DNA from: Cystobacter fuscus DSM 2262
GTDB taxonomy: Bacteria; Myxococcota; Myxococcia; Myxococcales; Myxococcaceae
DNA length: 64,000 nt
Assembly: GCF_000335475.2 (NCBI RefSeq)
Contig: NZ_ANAH02000064.1
Span: forward strand, 62,001-126,000
Reading direction: 5' to 3'
Translations under genes and position numbers: made by a program
Shown: positions 1 to 8,186 of the stretch, piece by piece
How the letters are laid out: each line of letters starts with the position of its first letter
Position numbering within the stretch: the stretch's first letter is position 1
Notes under the pieces: model-generated
What the model saw: the letters and a program-made list of their open reading frames with translations, nothing else
Database searches by the model: none
Told to the model about the DNA's origin: nothing

Positions 1-1611
1 ATCCTCGAGTCGCGCGGGGAATGGGCGGAGCTGAGCAAGCAGGCGCGGCTGTTCCTCGCCAACGACAAGCTCATCAAGCCCAATCCCGAGTTCGCCGCGC
101 GCGTGGCCCGCGTCGCCGAGGGCGCGCAGTACAAGTGGATCCACGAGGACGTCTACCAGAAGGAGAAGAACCCGGCGAAGGCGGCCAGCCTCTTCCTGGA
201 CTACGTGAAGGAGTTCCCGCGCTCGGGCAACGCGGACCGGGCGCTCACCTCCGCCATGGTCTTCTTCCAGGAGGCCGGGCAGATCGACCGGGGCGTGCTC
301 GCCGGAGAGCGCGTGCTCGCCGACTACCCGCGCAGCATCTTCGAGCCCAAGGTGCGCTACACGCTCGCGCACCTCTACGAGAAGACGGCCGACTTCGCCA
401 AGGCCGCCGCCATGTACTCCTCGTTCGTGGCCACCTATGACGCCGCCAGCGGCGACATCTCCGACGCCAAGGCGAAGCAGGCCGCCGCCCGCGCCGAGGC
501 CCGCGCCGCCGCGCGCAAGAACAAGGGCAAGAAGACGACCACCGCCGCCGCCGCGCCGCCTCCGGCCGATGCCCCCTCCGACGACACGGCGGGCTCCCGG
601 GAAGAGGAGCGCCGCGCGCTCATCGCCGAGGCGAGCAAGTGGGTGTCCGACGCGCTCTTCAACGCGGGCCTGTGGTGGGAGAGCCTCGGCGAGTCCGACA
701 AGGCGCTCACCGCCTACCGCGCCTACCTCGCGCGCTTCAAGGATCTGCCGGACGTGCCGCGCATCGCCTACAACGTGGGCCTGGTGCACGAGAAGGACGG
801 CAAGTGGGGCGACGCCGTGCGCGCCTTCACCTCCTTCGTCGAGACGTATGGCCGCGACTCGCGCACCTCCGCCGGTCAGGTCTACCTCGCGCGCTACAAG
901 CAGTTCGTCGGCTACCGCAAGCTCAAGGACGCCTCCAACACCGAGCGCCTGCAGAAGGATCTCGTCTACCTCTGGAACCGCCTGAGCCCCGAGGACAAGC
1001 AGAAGCCGGAGATCCTCGACGCCTACGGCCACGCGCGCTTCATCGCCGTGGAGGACGACTGGAACCAGTACGTGGCCATCCGCTTCAAGCGCGTGTCCAC
1101 CATCCGCGGGGACCTGGCCGCCAAGCAGCGCGCCATCCAGAAGCTGGAGAAGTCCTACATCGACGTGCTCTCCAGCGGCTCGGGCGAGTGGGGCATCGCG
1201 GCGCTCACCCGCATCGGCATGGCCTACGCGGACTTCGCGCGCAACATCCAGGAGTCGCCCAACCCGCCGGGGCTCGACGAGGAGCAGCTCGCCATGTACC
1301 GCGGCGAGCTGGAGAACCTCGCGCTGCCCCTGGAGGACAAGGCGAGCGAGGCCCTCGACAAGGCGCTGGGCAAGGCCTACGAGTTGTCCCTGTACAACGA
1401 GTGGACGCTCGCGGCCCAGGAGCAGGTCAACCGCTACCACCCGGGCACCTACGCCCAGGTGCGCCAGGTGCCCTTCCGCGGCAGCGAGTTCTTCGCCACC
1501 GCCGACGTGGCCAAGGAGTCCGGCGTCGCCGACGAGCCCAAGCAGGGGGACTCCCCCCGGGCCGATGAGACGCCCAAGCCGTCCACTGCTTCGCGAGAGG
1601 TCCAGCCGTGA
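1..1611 (+). CDS. gltD: GltD-like TPR protein of the gliding machinery, 5' end outside the window
   Basis: The reading frame is open from base 1, so this is the C-terminal part (about 536 residues) of a larger protein. It holds repeated helix pairs with TPR spacing, for example around residues 45-140 and 205-270, and a low-complexity Ala/Lys/Pro linker near residues 155-200. TPR proteins of this kind act as scaffolds in the periplasm or envelope. The call GltD rests mainly on the neighbours: a TPR lipoprotein, a small exported protein, an FHA/TonB-like protein and a beta-barrel follow in the order D-E-F-G-H known from myxobacterial gliding loci. The paralogous Nfs spore-coat locus has the same order and cannot be excluded. 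The stop codon overlaps the GTG start of the next gene, so translation is probably coupled. Confidence 0.6.
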   Translation: MLESRGEWAELSKQARLFLANDKLIKPNPEFAARVARVAEGAQYKWIHEDVYQKEKNPAKAASLFLDYVKEFPRSGNADRALTSAMVFFQEAGQIDRGVLAGERVLADYPRSIFEPKVRYTLAHLYEKTADFAKAAAMYSSFVATYDAASGDISDAKAKQAAARAEARAAARKNKGKKTTTAAAAPPPADAPSDDTAGSREEERRALIAEASKWVSDALFNAGLWWESLGESDKALTAYRAYLARFKDLPDVPRIAYNVGLVHEKDGKWGDAVRAFTSFVETYGRDSRTSAGQVYLARYKQFVGYRKLKDASNTERLQKDLVYLWNRLSPEDKQKPEILDAYGHARFIAVEDDWNQYVAIRFKRVSTIRGDLAAKQRAIQKLEKSYIDVLSSGSGEWGIAALTRIGMAYADFARNIQESPNPPGLDEEQLAMYRGELENLALPLEDKASEALDKALGKAYELSLYNEWTLAAQEQVNRYHPGTYAQVRQVPFRGSEFFATADVAKESGVADEPKQGDSPRADETPKPSTASREVQP

Positions 1612-3041
1612 AGGTGACCACCATGCATCCACTCCACTCCATGGGCAGGACGCTCCTGTCGCTCGGCCGCGGTCTGGCCGCCACCACGCTGGCCTTCACC
1701 GCCGCGTGCGCCACCACCTCGTCGGTGAAGTCCACGCCCGTGGCCACCGCCGAGGCCCCGGTGCCCGTCCAGGTCGAGGCCGCGCCCGCGCCGGCTCCGG
1801 CCCCCGCGGACACGCCCGCCGCCAAGGCCCGTGAGCGCTTCGCCGAGGCCGTGGCCGCCTTCGACGCCGGGGACTACGCCCGCGCCGAGGAGGGCTTCCA
1901 GGAGGTGCTCCACCGCGCCCCGCAGAGCCTCAACGCCCAGTTCAACCTGGGCGTCATCGCCGAGCGCCAGGGCCGGCTCGCCGATGCCCAGGCCGCCTAC
2001 GAGAAGGTGCGCTTCCTCGACGCGGGCCATGTGCCCACGCTGCTCAACCTGGGCCGCCTCTACCGCATGCAGGGCAAGTTCGCCGAGGCCATCTCCCTCT
2101 ACGAGGCCGGGTTGAAGACGCCGGGGCGCGACACGGAGCCCGCGCTGCTCAACAACCTCTCGGTCGCCTACCGGCTCGCGGGCAAGCTGCCCCAGGCCGA
2201 GGCCACCTCGCGCCGCGTGCTCTCCCGTCACCCGGACGACGCCGAGGCCTACAAGAACCTCGCGCTCGTCTACTACGAGCAGGGCCGCTACCGGCTCGCC
2301 GAGACGGTGCTCGTCAACGCGCGCAAGCTCGCCGAGAAGGACCCGGGCATCTCCAACAACCTCGGCATGGTCTACCTCAAGCTCGAGGACAGGCCCCGCG
2401 CGCTCGCCCAGTTCCAGAAGGCGGTGTCGCTCGACGAGCGCTTCGCTCCGGGCTACGTGAACCTGGGCGCCCTGGCGCTCGCCTGGCGCGACTACGCGGG
2501 CGCCGAGCGCTCCTTCTCCAAGGCGGTGGAGCTCGAGCCCCAGTCGCACGAGGCCTGGCTGTCCTACGCCTACGCGCTGGACGGACAGAAGGGCCGGGAC
2601 GCGAAGAAGGGCCTCCAGGCGGGCGAGGCCTTCGAGAAGGTGCTCGCGCTGCGCGCCGACTCGCCCGAGGCCGTGTGCGGCGCGGGCTGGGCCTACGCGG
2701 TGGATCGCGCCGGCTGGGACAAGGCCGAGGGCTTCCTCCAGCGCTGCCAGGCGGCGGCGACCACGAGCGCGCAGGACAAGCAGATGATCGCCGCGAAGCT
2801 CCAGGGCATCGCCGCCATGCGCAAGAGCGGCGCGCCCGCGGCTCCGGCCGAGGACGGGGCTGCGTCGCCCACCGCCGTGGGCGGCAGTGGCGCGCTGCAG
2901 GGCGGCTCGTCCGGTGAGCAGGCGGAGCAGGCGGCCCCGGAGGGCACCACCGCGCAGGAGGCCGCCCCCGCGACGGAGGCCGCGCCCGCCGGGCAGGCCG
3001 AGGGCTCCGAGTCTCCGGCCAAGGCGCCGAAGGCCGAATAA
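1608..3041 (+). CDS. gltE: GltE-like TPR lipoprotein
   Basis: This is a 477-residue lipoprotein with an N-terminal hydrophobic segment ending in a lipobox (FTAAC, Cys about residue 34). An Ala/Pro-rich linker and about eight TPR units follow between residues 55 and 390. The C-terminal 85 residues are Ala/Gly/Glu-rich and probably disordered. The GTG start at 1608 overlaps the upstream stop and has an AGAGG ribosome site; an ATG at 1623 is an alternative. In the Glt complex, GltE is an outer-membrane lipoprotein working with GltD and the beta-barrel subunits. The assignment comes from architecture plus gene order. The spore-coat paralogue NfsE is the main alternative. Confidence 0.7.
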   Translation: MKVTTMHPLHSMGRTLLSLGRGLAATTLAFTAACATTSSVKSTPVATAEAPVPVQVEAAPAPAPAPADTPAAKARERFAEAVAAFDAGDYARAEEGFQEVLHRAPQSLNAQFNLGVIAERQGRLADAQAAYEKVRFLDAGHVPTLLNLGRLYRMQGKFAEAISLYEAGLKTPGRDTEPALLNNLSVAYRLAGKLPQAEATSRRVLSRHPDDAEAYKNLALVYYEQGRYRLAETVLVNARKLAEKDPGISNNLGMVYLKLEDRPRALAQFQKAVSLDERFAPGYVNLGALALAWRDYAGAERSFSKAVELEPQSHEAWLSYAYALDGQKGRDAKKGLQAGEAFEKVLALRADSPEAVCGAGWAYAVDRAGWDKAEGFLQRCQAAATTSAQDKQMIAAKLQGIAAMRKSGAPAAPAEDGAASPTAVGGSGALQGGSSGEQAEQAAPEGTTAQEAAPATEAAPAGQAEGSESPAKAPKAE

Positions 3042-3048
3042 GCTGCAC

Positions 3049-3081
3049 CCCGCCCGGAGGAAATTTTTTCCTCCGGGTGGG
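3049..3081 (+). terminator. Strong hairpin between the gltE-like and gltF-like genes
   Basis: An 11-bp perfect stem (CCCGGAGGAAA pairing with TTTCCTCCGGG, 3053-3063 with 3067-3077) is closed by a TTT loop and extended by a G-T wobble and three further pairs. It begins 8 bases after the gltE stop. No U-run follows the stem, so it is not a classic intrinsic terminator. It may attenuate transcription or protect the upstream mRNA, with the downstream genes transcribed at another level. Confidence 0.55.
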
Positions 3082-3224
3082 CTTCGTGAGGAAGGCGCTG
3101 GGAAACGCGCTTGGAGTTTCGCGGACTTCCAGTGCCTCACGGTTGGTGCAGGTCATGCAAGAGCACGGGTGAGGAGCTTCATCCACCCCGTGCGGTCCAA
3201 GCGGCAGGGACGAGGAGAACCGAG

Positions 3225-3506
3225 ATGAGACGATGGACGGCGGCGGTACTGGTGGTCGCGATGTGGGCGGCCCCCGTGCTGGCCCAGGGTGAATCGCAGA
3301 CCCAGGTCAAGGTCATCCAGGAAGAGGACAAGGTGGTCGTGCGCAAGAAGACGACCATCGACTTCACCGACATGGCGGTGGAGGGCGAGCTCACCAAGCC
3401 GGAGGGCTCGTACGTGCTCAACCGGAAGAAAACAGACTTTCAAAGTCTCATCCGGGTCCGGGACAACTTCAATCCGGAGCTGCAGAAGTCGGTCGACAAC
3501 CTCTAG
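3225..3506 (+). CDS. gltF: GltF-like small exported protein
   Basis: This is a 93-residue protein with a clear signal peptide (residues 1-19, ending VLAQ) and a charged mature part of about 75 residues without a recognisable enzyme motif. The ATG at 3225 has a GAGGAG ribosome site at the right distance. The in-frame extension upstream lacks signal-peptide character and was rejected as the start. It sits between the TPR lipoprotein and the FHA protein, exactly where gltF (or nfsF) lies in myxobacteria. GltF is known as a small periplasmic subunit needed for the motility complex. Sequence alone is too short for a firm family call, so the name depends on position. Confidence 0.6.
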   Translation: MRRWTAAVLVVAMWAAPVLAQGESQTQVKVIQEEDKVVVRKKTTIDFTDMAVEGELTKPEGSYVLNRKKTDFQSLIRVRDNFNPELQKSVDNL

Positions 3507-3545
3507 GGGCGGGTAGGAACGCGGGACGGAAGGGAGGAGGCGGGG

Positions 3546-5444
3546 ATGGTGGGGAAGATGAATGGGTTGGTGCTGCGTATCACCGGTCCGGACGGCTCCG
3601 TGCACGAGGCCGTTTCGGACGCCGAGAGCGTCATCGTTGGCTCGGGCGCGCAGGCGGCGGTGAAGATCCTGGATCCACGGGTCTCGAACCTCCACGTGAT
3701 GTTGAAGGTGGAGCGGGGCTCGGTGACGGCGATCGATCTGGGCAGCGAGGCGGGCACTCAGGTGGGCGGCCAGCGGGTGATCGGCCCGAAGACGCTCGCT
3801 CCGGGCGACGTGCTGATGGTGGGCGGCTCGCAGGTGGAGGTCTTCTTCGGGGACGAGTCGCACGCGGGAGCGCAGGTCAACAGCGGTTCCATGCAGGGCT
3901 CGGTGCTGCTGCCGGCCTCGCGGGTGATCGCGCCGGCGCCGAGGGCTCCGGAGCAGGCGCCCCGGGCGGTGCCGCCGGGGATGCGCAGCCGCACGGGGAT
4001 TCCGGCCGTAGCACCGGCTCCCGTGGCCGCCGTGGCGCGCAAGCCGAGGACCCAGGCCGCGGCGTATCTGCAGGAGCCGCTGCCGCCCGAGGCGCTGCCG
4101 ACGAAGGACGCCAAGGTCCTCCAGGTGCGTCAGCTCTGGGGCGATCAGATGCTGGCGGTGGAACACTTCCGGGACGGGGTGCCCGTCACCATCGGCGAGG
4201 GCAAGAAGAACTTCTTCCACGTGTACGAGCCCGAGGTGGGCGCGCGGCACGTGCTGGCGCGGGCCACGGGCGAGCAGTTCGAGCTGCGCGTGCCGGCGGG
4301 CGCGGGCGTCATCGTCACCGACAACGGGGACGTGCGCACCAAGGACATGCTGCGCTCGCAGGGGCGGCTCAAGGCCACGGACGGGGAGCACCTGTATACG
4401 CTGGGGTTGCACGAGCGCGCCGAGGTGTCGCTCGGCACGCTCACCTTCGTGGTGCGCTTCGTGAAGCCCTCGCCGGCGCTTCCGGTGAACGACCTGAAGC
4501 CGGCGGACTACACCTGGTTCAAGATCCTCAGCGTCAGCCTGCTGGCGGCCGCGGCCGTGGTGGCGGCGATGCTGCTGACGCCCCGCTCGGACGCGCCCAA
4601 CGCGGATGACGTGTTCCAGGCGCAGCAGCGGGTGGCCAAGTTCCTCGTCAAGCCGAGCAAGCCCATCGACATGAAGCGCTTCGACAAGAAGAGCGCGGAC
4701 GAGGGGGCCAAGGCCAAGGACGAGGAGGGCAAGTTCGGCAAGGAGGAGGCGAAGAAGGCCGAGGCGGATCCCTCCAAGGCGGGCACGCCCATCGTCAACA
4801 AGAACAAGAAGGAGCAGGACCGCAAGACGATCGCCCAGGTGGGTCTGCTCGGCGCGATGAAGGGCCTCAAGGGCGGCGCCTCGGACGTGTTCGGCCCGGG
4901 CGGCCTGGGCACGGGCATCAACACCGCGCTGGGTGGCCTCAAGAGCGGCGCGGGCATGGGTGACGCGCAGGGCGTGGGCGGACTGGGCTCGCGCGGCCAG
5001 GGCACGGGCGGTGGGGGCACGGGGCTCGGCATGGGCGGCCTGGGCACCAAGGGCAACGGCCGGGGCATGGGCGGTGGCGGTATCGACCTGTCCGGCCGGG
5101 GCAAGACGGTGACGAAGATCGTCCCCGGCAAGACCACGGTGATTGGCGGTCTGGACAAGGACGTCATCGCGAAGATCATCCGCAGCCACCAGAACGAGAT
5201 CAAATACTGCTACGAGACGGAGCTGAACAAGAACCCGAGCCTGGCGGGCAAGGTGGCGGTGGCCTTCACGATCGACCCGGCGGGTGGGGTGGCCGAGGCG
5301 AACGTGACGGAGACGACGCTGAACAACTCCACGGCCGAGGCCTGCATGCTCTCGCGCATCCGCCGCTGGAAGTTCCCCGAGCCCAAGGGTGGCGGTGTCG
5401 TGGCGGTGACGTATCCCTGGTTGTTCTCGCCCGCGGGCGAGTAG
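3546..5444 (+). CDS. gltG: GltG-like FHA, transmembrane and TonB-like protein
   Basis: This is a 632-residue protein with an N-terminal forkhead-associated domain (about residues 10-105), a second FHA-like or beta-rich segment (about 180-310), one membrane helix (about 325-345), a Lys/Glu-rich region, a Gly-rich stretch (about 430-520) and a C-terminal AgmX/PglI-type domain of TonB-like fold (about 530-632). This order matches GltG of the gliding motor: cytoplasmic FHA domain, inner-membrane anchor, and a periplasmic arm reaching toward outer-membrane partners. A GGAGG ribosome site precedes the ATG at 3546; a second ATG at 3558 is possible. The spore-coat paralogue NfsG has the same architecture. 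Confidence 0.75.
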   Translation: MVGKMNGLVLRITGPDGSVHEAVSDAESVIVGSGAQAAVKILDPRVSNLHVMLKVERGSVTAIDLGSEAGTQVGGQRVIGPKTLAPGDVLMVGGSQVEVFFGDESHAGAQVNSGSMQGSVLLPASRVIAPAPRAPEQAPRAVPPGMRSRTGIPAVAPAPVAAVARKPRTQAAAYLQEPLPPEALPTKDAKVLQVRQLWGDQMLAVEHFRDGVPVTIGEGKKNFFHVYEPEVGARHVLARATGEQFELRVPAGAGVIVTDNGDVRTKDMLRSQGRLKATDGEHLYTLGLHERAEVSLGTLTFVVRFVKPSPALPVNDLKPADYTWFKILSVSLLAAAAVVAAMLLTPRSDAPNADDVFQAQQRVAKFLVKPSKPIDMKRFDKKSADEGAKAKDEEGKFGKEEAKKAEADPSKAGTPIVNKNKKEQDRKTIAQVGLLGAMKGLKGGASDVFGPGGLGTGINTALGGLKSGAGMGDAQGVGGLGSRGQGTGGGGTGLGMGGLGTKGNGRGMGGGGIDLSGRGKTVTKIVPGKTTVIGGLDKDVIAKIIRSHQNEIKYCYETELNKNPSLAGKVAVAFTIDPAGGVAEANVTETTLNNSTAEACMLSRIRRWKFPEPKGGGVVAVTYPWLFSPAGE

Positions 5445-5476
5445 TCCCTGCCAATCTGAAGCGCTCATGACGTGCA

Positions 5477-5512
5477 CGCCCCTCTCCCGGCCTGGGAGGG
5501 GGGCGAGTTTTT
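5477..5512 (+). terminator. Rho-independent terminator after the gltG-like gene
   Basis: A 12-bp stem with one G-T wobble (CGCCCCTCTCCC with GGGAGGGGGGCG), a 5-base loop and a TTTTT run lie 33 bases after the gltG stop. It is a well-formed intrinsic terminator and probably limits read-through into the beta-barrel gene. Confidence 0.75.
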
Positions 5513-5530
5513 ACGAGAGGGTTCGTGGAG

Positions 5531-6127
5531 ATGAAGACGCCGTTGTTGACCGCCGTGCTCGCGCTGCTGCCCACCGCCGCCCTGTCGGCCACCGCCCCCG
5601 AGGGAGTGCCGCTCGAGGTGCGCCGGGGCTTCTTCACCGAGGCCGATATCGGGGTGTTCTTCACGGTGGGAGGGCTCAACCGCTACTCCAACGCGCAGAC
5701 GTACCTGCAATTGGGCGTGGGGTATGACATCGCGGATCGCGTGACGCTGGGAGTGCACTTCGGCCTGGGGGCGTCGGCGGCGAACTGCTTCGCCAGCTAC
5801 CTGCCGGGGACGAACGAGTGCGCCCGGAGCGACAACTTCTCGGTGGTGTTCGCCGACGTGACGGCGGGCTACCTGGTGCCGCTGGCCACGCGCTTCTACC
5901 TGGTGCCGAAGCTGGCGGCGGGGCTGTCGCGCCTGGATCTGTCGCCCACGGGCACGGGGGATCCTGCGGAGCCCCAGACGGTGCCCAACGCGGGCGTGGG
6001 GATTGGGGTGGAGTACGCGACGCCCCTGGACCACTTCTCCGTGGGCGCGGACGTGATGGCGCGCTACCTCATCGGGCCCAACATCCCGACCTTCGCCGTC
6101 TTCCCGCGGGTGAAGTACACCTTCTGA
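5531..6127 (+). CDS. gltH: GltH-like outer-membrane beta-barrel protein
   Basis: This is a protein of about 198 residues with a signal peptide (residues 1-20) and a run of alternating hydrophobic beta strands ending in the outer-membrane signature VKYTF, with a C-terminal Phe. An 8-strand barrel is plausible from the length. Two cysteines in one loop (about residues 88 and 98) may form a disulfide. It follows the FHA/TonB-like gene as gltH (or nfsH) does. The ATG at 5531 gives a typical signal peptide; a GTG two codons upstream (5525) is closer to the AGAGGG ribosome site and is also possible. The preceding terminator suggests it may also have its own promoter. Confidence 0.6.
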   Translation: MKTPLLTAVLALLPTAALSATAPEGVPLEVRRGFFTEADIGVFFTVGGLNRYSNAQTYLQLGVGYDIADRVTLGVHFGLGASAANCFASYLPGTNECARSDNFSVVFADVTAGYLVPLATRFYLVPKLAAGLSRLDLSPTGTGDPAEPQTVPNAGVGIGVEYATPLDHFSVGADVMARYLIGPNIPTFAVFPRVKYTF

Positions 6128-6137
6128 GCGGGCGTCC

Positions 6138-6890
6138 CTAGAAGATCAAGTTCAGCAGCTCCAGGGCATCCATCAGGAGCTCGCCGCCGGCCGCGATGAG
6201 ATCGAGGGTCTCGCTCTTGGTTGACGGCTCCGCGGCGGGGAGGATGACGACCGGGTCTTGGGAGCGGGGTGGGGCGCTCGCGCGGAACCGCGTCGCTCCC
6301 TGGTTCGCCATCAGGAGCCGCGCGGCGACCTCGGGGGCCACGTCCCGGCGCGAGTCGCCCGGCTGCCGGGCCTCGCGGAGGGTGGTTTCCACACAGGCCG
6401 GGTCGAGGAGGCTCAAGGGGGCGCGGCAGCGCGCGCAGGCGGTCATGTTGGCCAGGCGCACGGGCTCGCCGCAGTCGGAGCACAGCAGGGTGTCCACGTG
6501 CTTGCGCAGCTCCACCTGCTCCTGGGGGGTGAGCTCGCGGGCGAGGCCCTTCTCCCGGAGGAACTGGAAGAAGGTGATGAAGTGGCCGTGCTGCTGGGGG
6601 CAGCGCGAGTACTGGAAGCGGTGGCCGTGGGCCATGTCGTGGACGAGCGCGAGCTTCTCGTCACCACGCGGGCAGGACAGGGTGCCCGAGCGCCTCGGGT
6701 GGTAGGAGCCCCGCTGGCCGTACACGGCGCGGAAGAGCTGGAGGGTGCCCGTGGGGGAGAGCCGCAGGCTCTCGTGGGTGTCGAACCACAGCCCGCCGCA
6801 CTCCTGGCAGACGTCGATGGTGACGCGCGTGCCGTTGCGGCCCTCGAAGGCGCGCTCGAGCATGGGCTGCTTGCACTCCGGACATTTCAT
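6138..6890 (-). CDS. Zinc-ribbon (zf-TFIIB-like) protein
   Basis: This is a 250-residue soluble protein beginning with a CPEC ... CQEC zinc ribbon (residues about 3-30) of the zf-TFIIB type, which includes GLWFD-like residues after the second knuckle. Further Cys pairs lie at about residues 110-150 (CSDC and CARC), so it may bind two or three zinc ions. The start at 6890 is set by a GGAGG ribosome site; the longer frame to 6998 is AT-richer and lacks one. It converges on the gltH-like gene with only 10 bases between the stops. The molecular role of this family is unknown; binding of nucleic acid or protein is an inference. Confidence 0.65.
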   Translation of the reverse strand: MKCPECKQPMLERAFEGRNGTRVTIDVCQECGGLWFDTHESLRLSPTGTLQLFRAVYGQRGSYHPRRSGTLSCPRGDEKLALVHDMAHGHRFQYSRCPQQHGHFITFFQFLREKGLARELTPQEQVELRKHVDTLLCSDCGEPVRLANMTACARCRAPLSLLDPACVETTLREARQPGDSRRDVAPEVAARLLMANQGATRFRASAPPRSQDPVVILPAAEPSTKSETLDLIAAGGELLMDALELLNLIF

Positions 6891-7049
6891 CGTGTGACCT
6901 CCGGTGGAGTGCAGTCTAGTCCAGATCTGTTTTTCTTCCCACAGACTGTCGCAGCCTTGCTCGTGCGCACGCTCATTATGTGGCCACTGATTGCACATGG
7001 CATGATTGCTTCTTGGAGTGCCAAGCCCGCATCATTTCCTATTGAGGAT

Positions 7050-8120
7050 TCACTCGTAAGGGAGTTCACCTTTGAGGCCGATCATTAAATCGCCATTATA
7101 GATTTCGAAGGGAATCTCAACATAGTCAGCCGGATGACGTGGAAGCGCGGGGCCATCGCCGGGTGCATTCTTTGTGTGTCCGTTGTTCTTGGTGCCATCT
7201 TCCTTGATATACGGGAGGATGATGATCCGTCCGTGGTTTTTTGATATGATTTTTCCTTCAATCCACAAGGAGTTGCCGCGTGCCGCATCGTGTGCACGCT
7301 GTGCTTCCTTGATTTCCCAATGGAGTTCTTTCTCTTCGTACCAGAACATGATGTTCTGATACAGGATGGCTTTACATCCGCGAGCTAGAGCTTCGTCCAA
7401 TAAACGCTTGACACTTGCCTGTTCCAACAGTTCGTTGGCGCGCGGCTTTAGATGGCGGCGAACTTTCGCTTTGATTTCATTCCAGCGCCCACGTGGGTCT
7501 ATGCCCCATGCTTCGGCGATCTCTGCTCTTTTGGCGATCTCGCGCGCTCGTTTCCGGACGGCGTCAAGATGCGCCTTTACAAATTCGGGATCGGGTTTCC
7601 AATGAAAGCCATCCTGAGAAAAGTATAAGCTTCCTGGCCAGTAGTCGTCGACCCAGATATGACGGAGATAGGGCATTTCGGAGAGCTTCTCGAGAATGAG
7701 CCGGATGGCCTTGGGGTTTGTGGGGTCGATTTCGATGTTTTCAGGCGAAGGGCGAGGTTTATTGGCCCATAGAGATTTGGCCTCTTCTCGCATCTGCGCC
7801 TCCTCATCGCTGAGCCTTTTCAAGGAATCATGTTTCTTTCTTTGCCTCAAACGTGTTGATTCCTGCATGGCCTCGCGGTTGGCTTCTTCGGCGAGGATTC
7901 GCTCCGCAGCTTCGGTCGCAGCCTCTAGAGAGGAGTATTGCTCGGTTTTCCAGCGGAACAGCGTGCGAGTTCGGTGATACAGCCAACCCTGCTCCCCATT
8001 GTCATAGAGGACGTGTTCATTGACCACCCAGAAGTTGCCTGATGGGTGGAGTTTGGCTCTTGCCTCCAGAGTTCTGATCGCCTTCAGCCCGGCTCGGAGG
8101 GCTTGCTTCGCGTGTATCAT
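7050..8120 (-). CDS. Orphan protein of unknown function, AT-richer than its surroundings
   Basis: I do not recognise this 356-residue protein. It has no signal peptide or membrane segment. The first half is charged and probably helical (Arg/Glu/Ala-rich, about residues 55-130). The second half mixes Trp-rich segments (WVDDYWPGSLYF near 150) with a basic helix and a beta-rich tail. Its base composition and codon use are clearly less GC-rich than the neighbours, which suggests recent transfer. It is divergent from the SitA-like toxin gene, with 66 bases between starts. The ATG at 8120 was chosen because longer versions run into that toxin gene; no strong ribosome site is visible. A role linked to the toxin module is only a guess from position. 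Confidence 0.55.
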   Translation of the reverse strand: MIHAKQALRAGLKAIRTLEARAKLHPSGNFWVVNEHVLYDNGEQGWLYHRTRTLFRWKTEQYSSLEAATEAAERILAEEANREAMQESTRLRQRKKHDSLKRLSDEEAQMREEAKSLWANKPRPSPENIEIDPTNPKAIRLILEKLSEMPYLRHIWVDDYWPGSLYFSQDGFHWKPDPEFVKAHLDAVRKRAREIAKRAEIAEAWGIDPRGRWNEIKAKVRRHLKPRANELLEQASVKRLLDEALARGCKAILYQNIMFWYEEKELHWEIKEAQRAHDAARGNSLWIEGKIISKNHGRIIILPYIKEDGTKNNGHTKNAPGDGPALPRHPADYVEIPFEIYNGDLMIGLKGELPYE

Positions 8121-8186
8121 GGAGATCGCTTGTGGCTTGAGAATGGAGGTTGTTCCTGGGGAGCAGTTCCTGGCATTCTTTCGCTC

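Noticed and set aside
3153-5477. 774-codon minus-strand frame opposite the gltF/gltG-like genes
   Set aside because: Low-complexity Arg/His/Leu product. The plus-strand genes have ribosome sites and known domains.
5531-6127. Naming the beta-barrel CglE
   Set aside because: I could not recall with certainty which locus carries that name, so the order-based label GltH-like is used.
1-6127. Assigning the cluster firmly to Nfs (spore coat)
   Set aside because: Nfs and Glt have the same gene order for D-H. Nothing in the visible part separates them. Glt was kept as the more commonly conserved choice.
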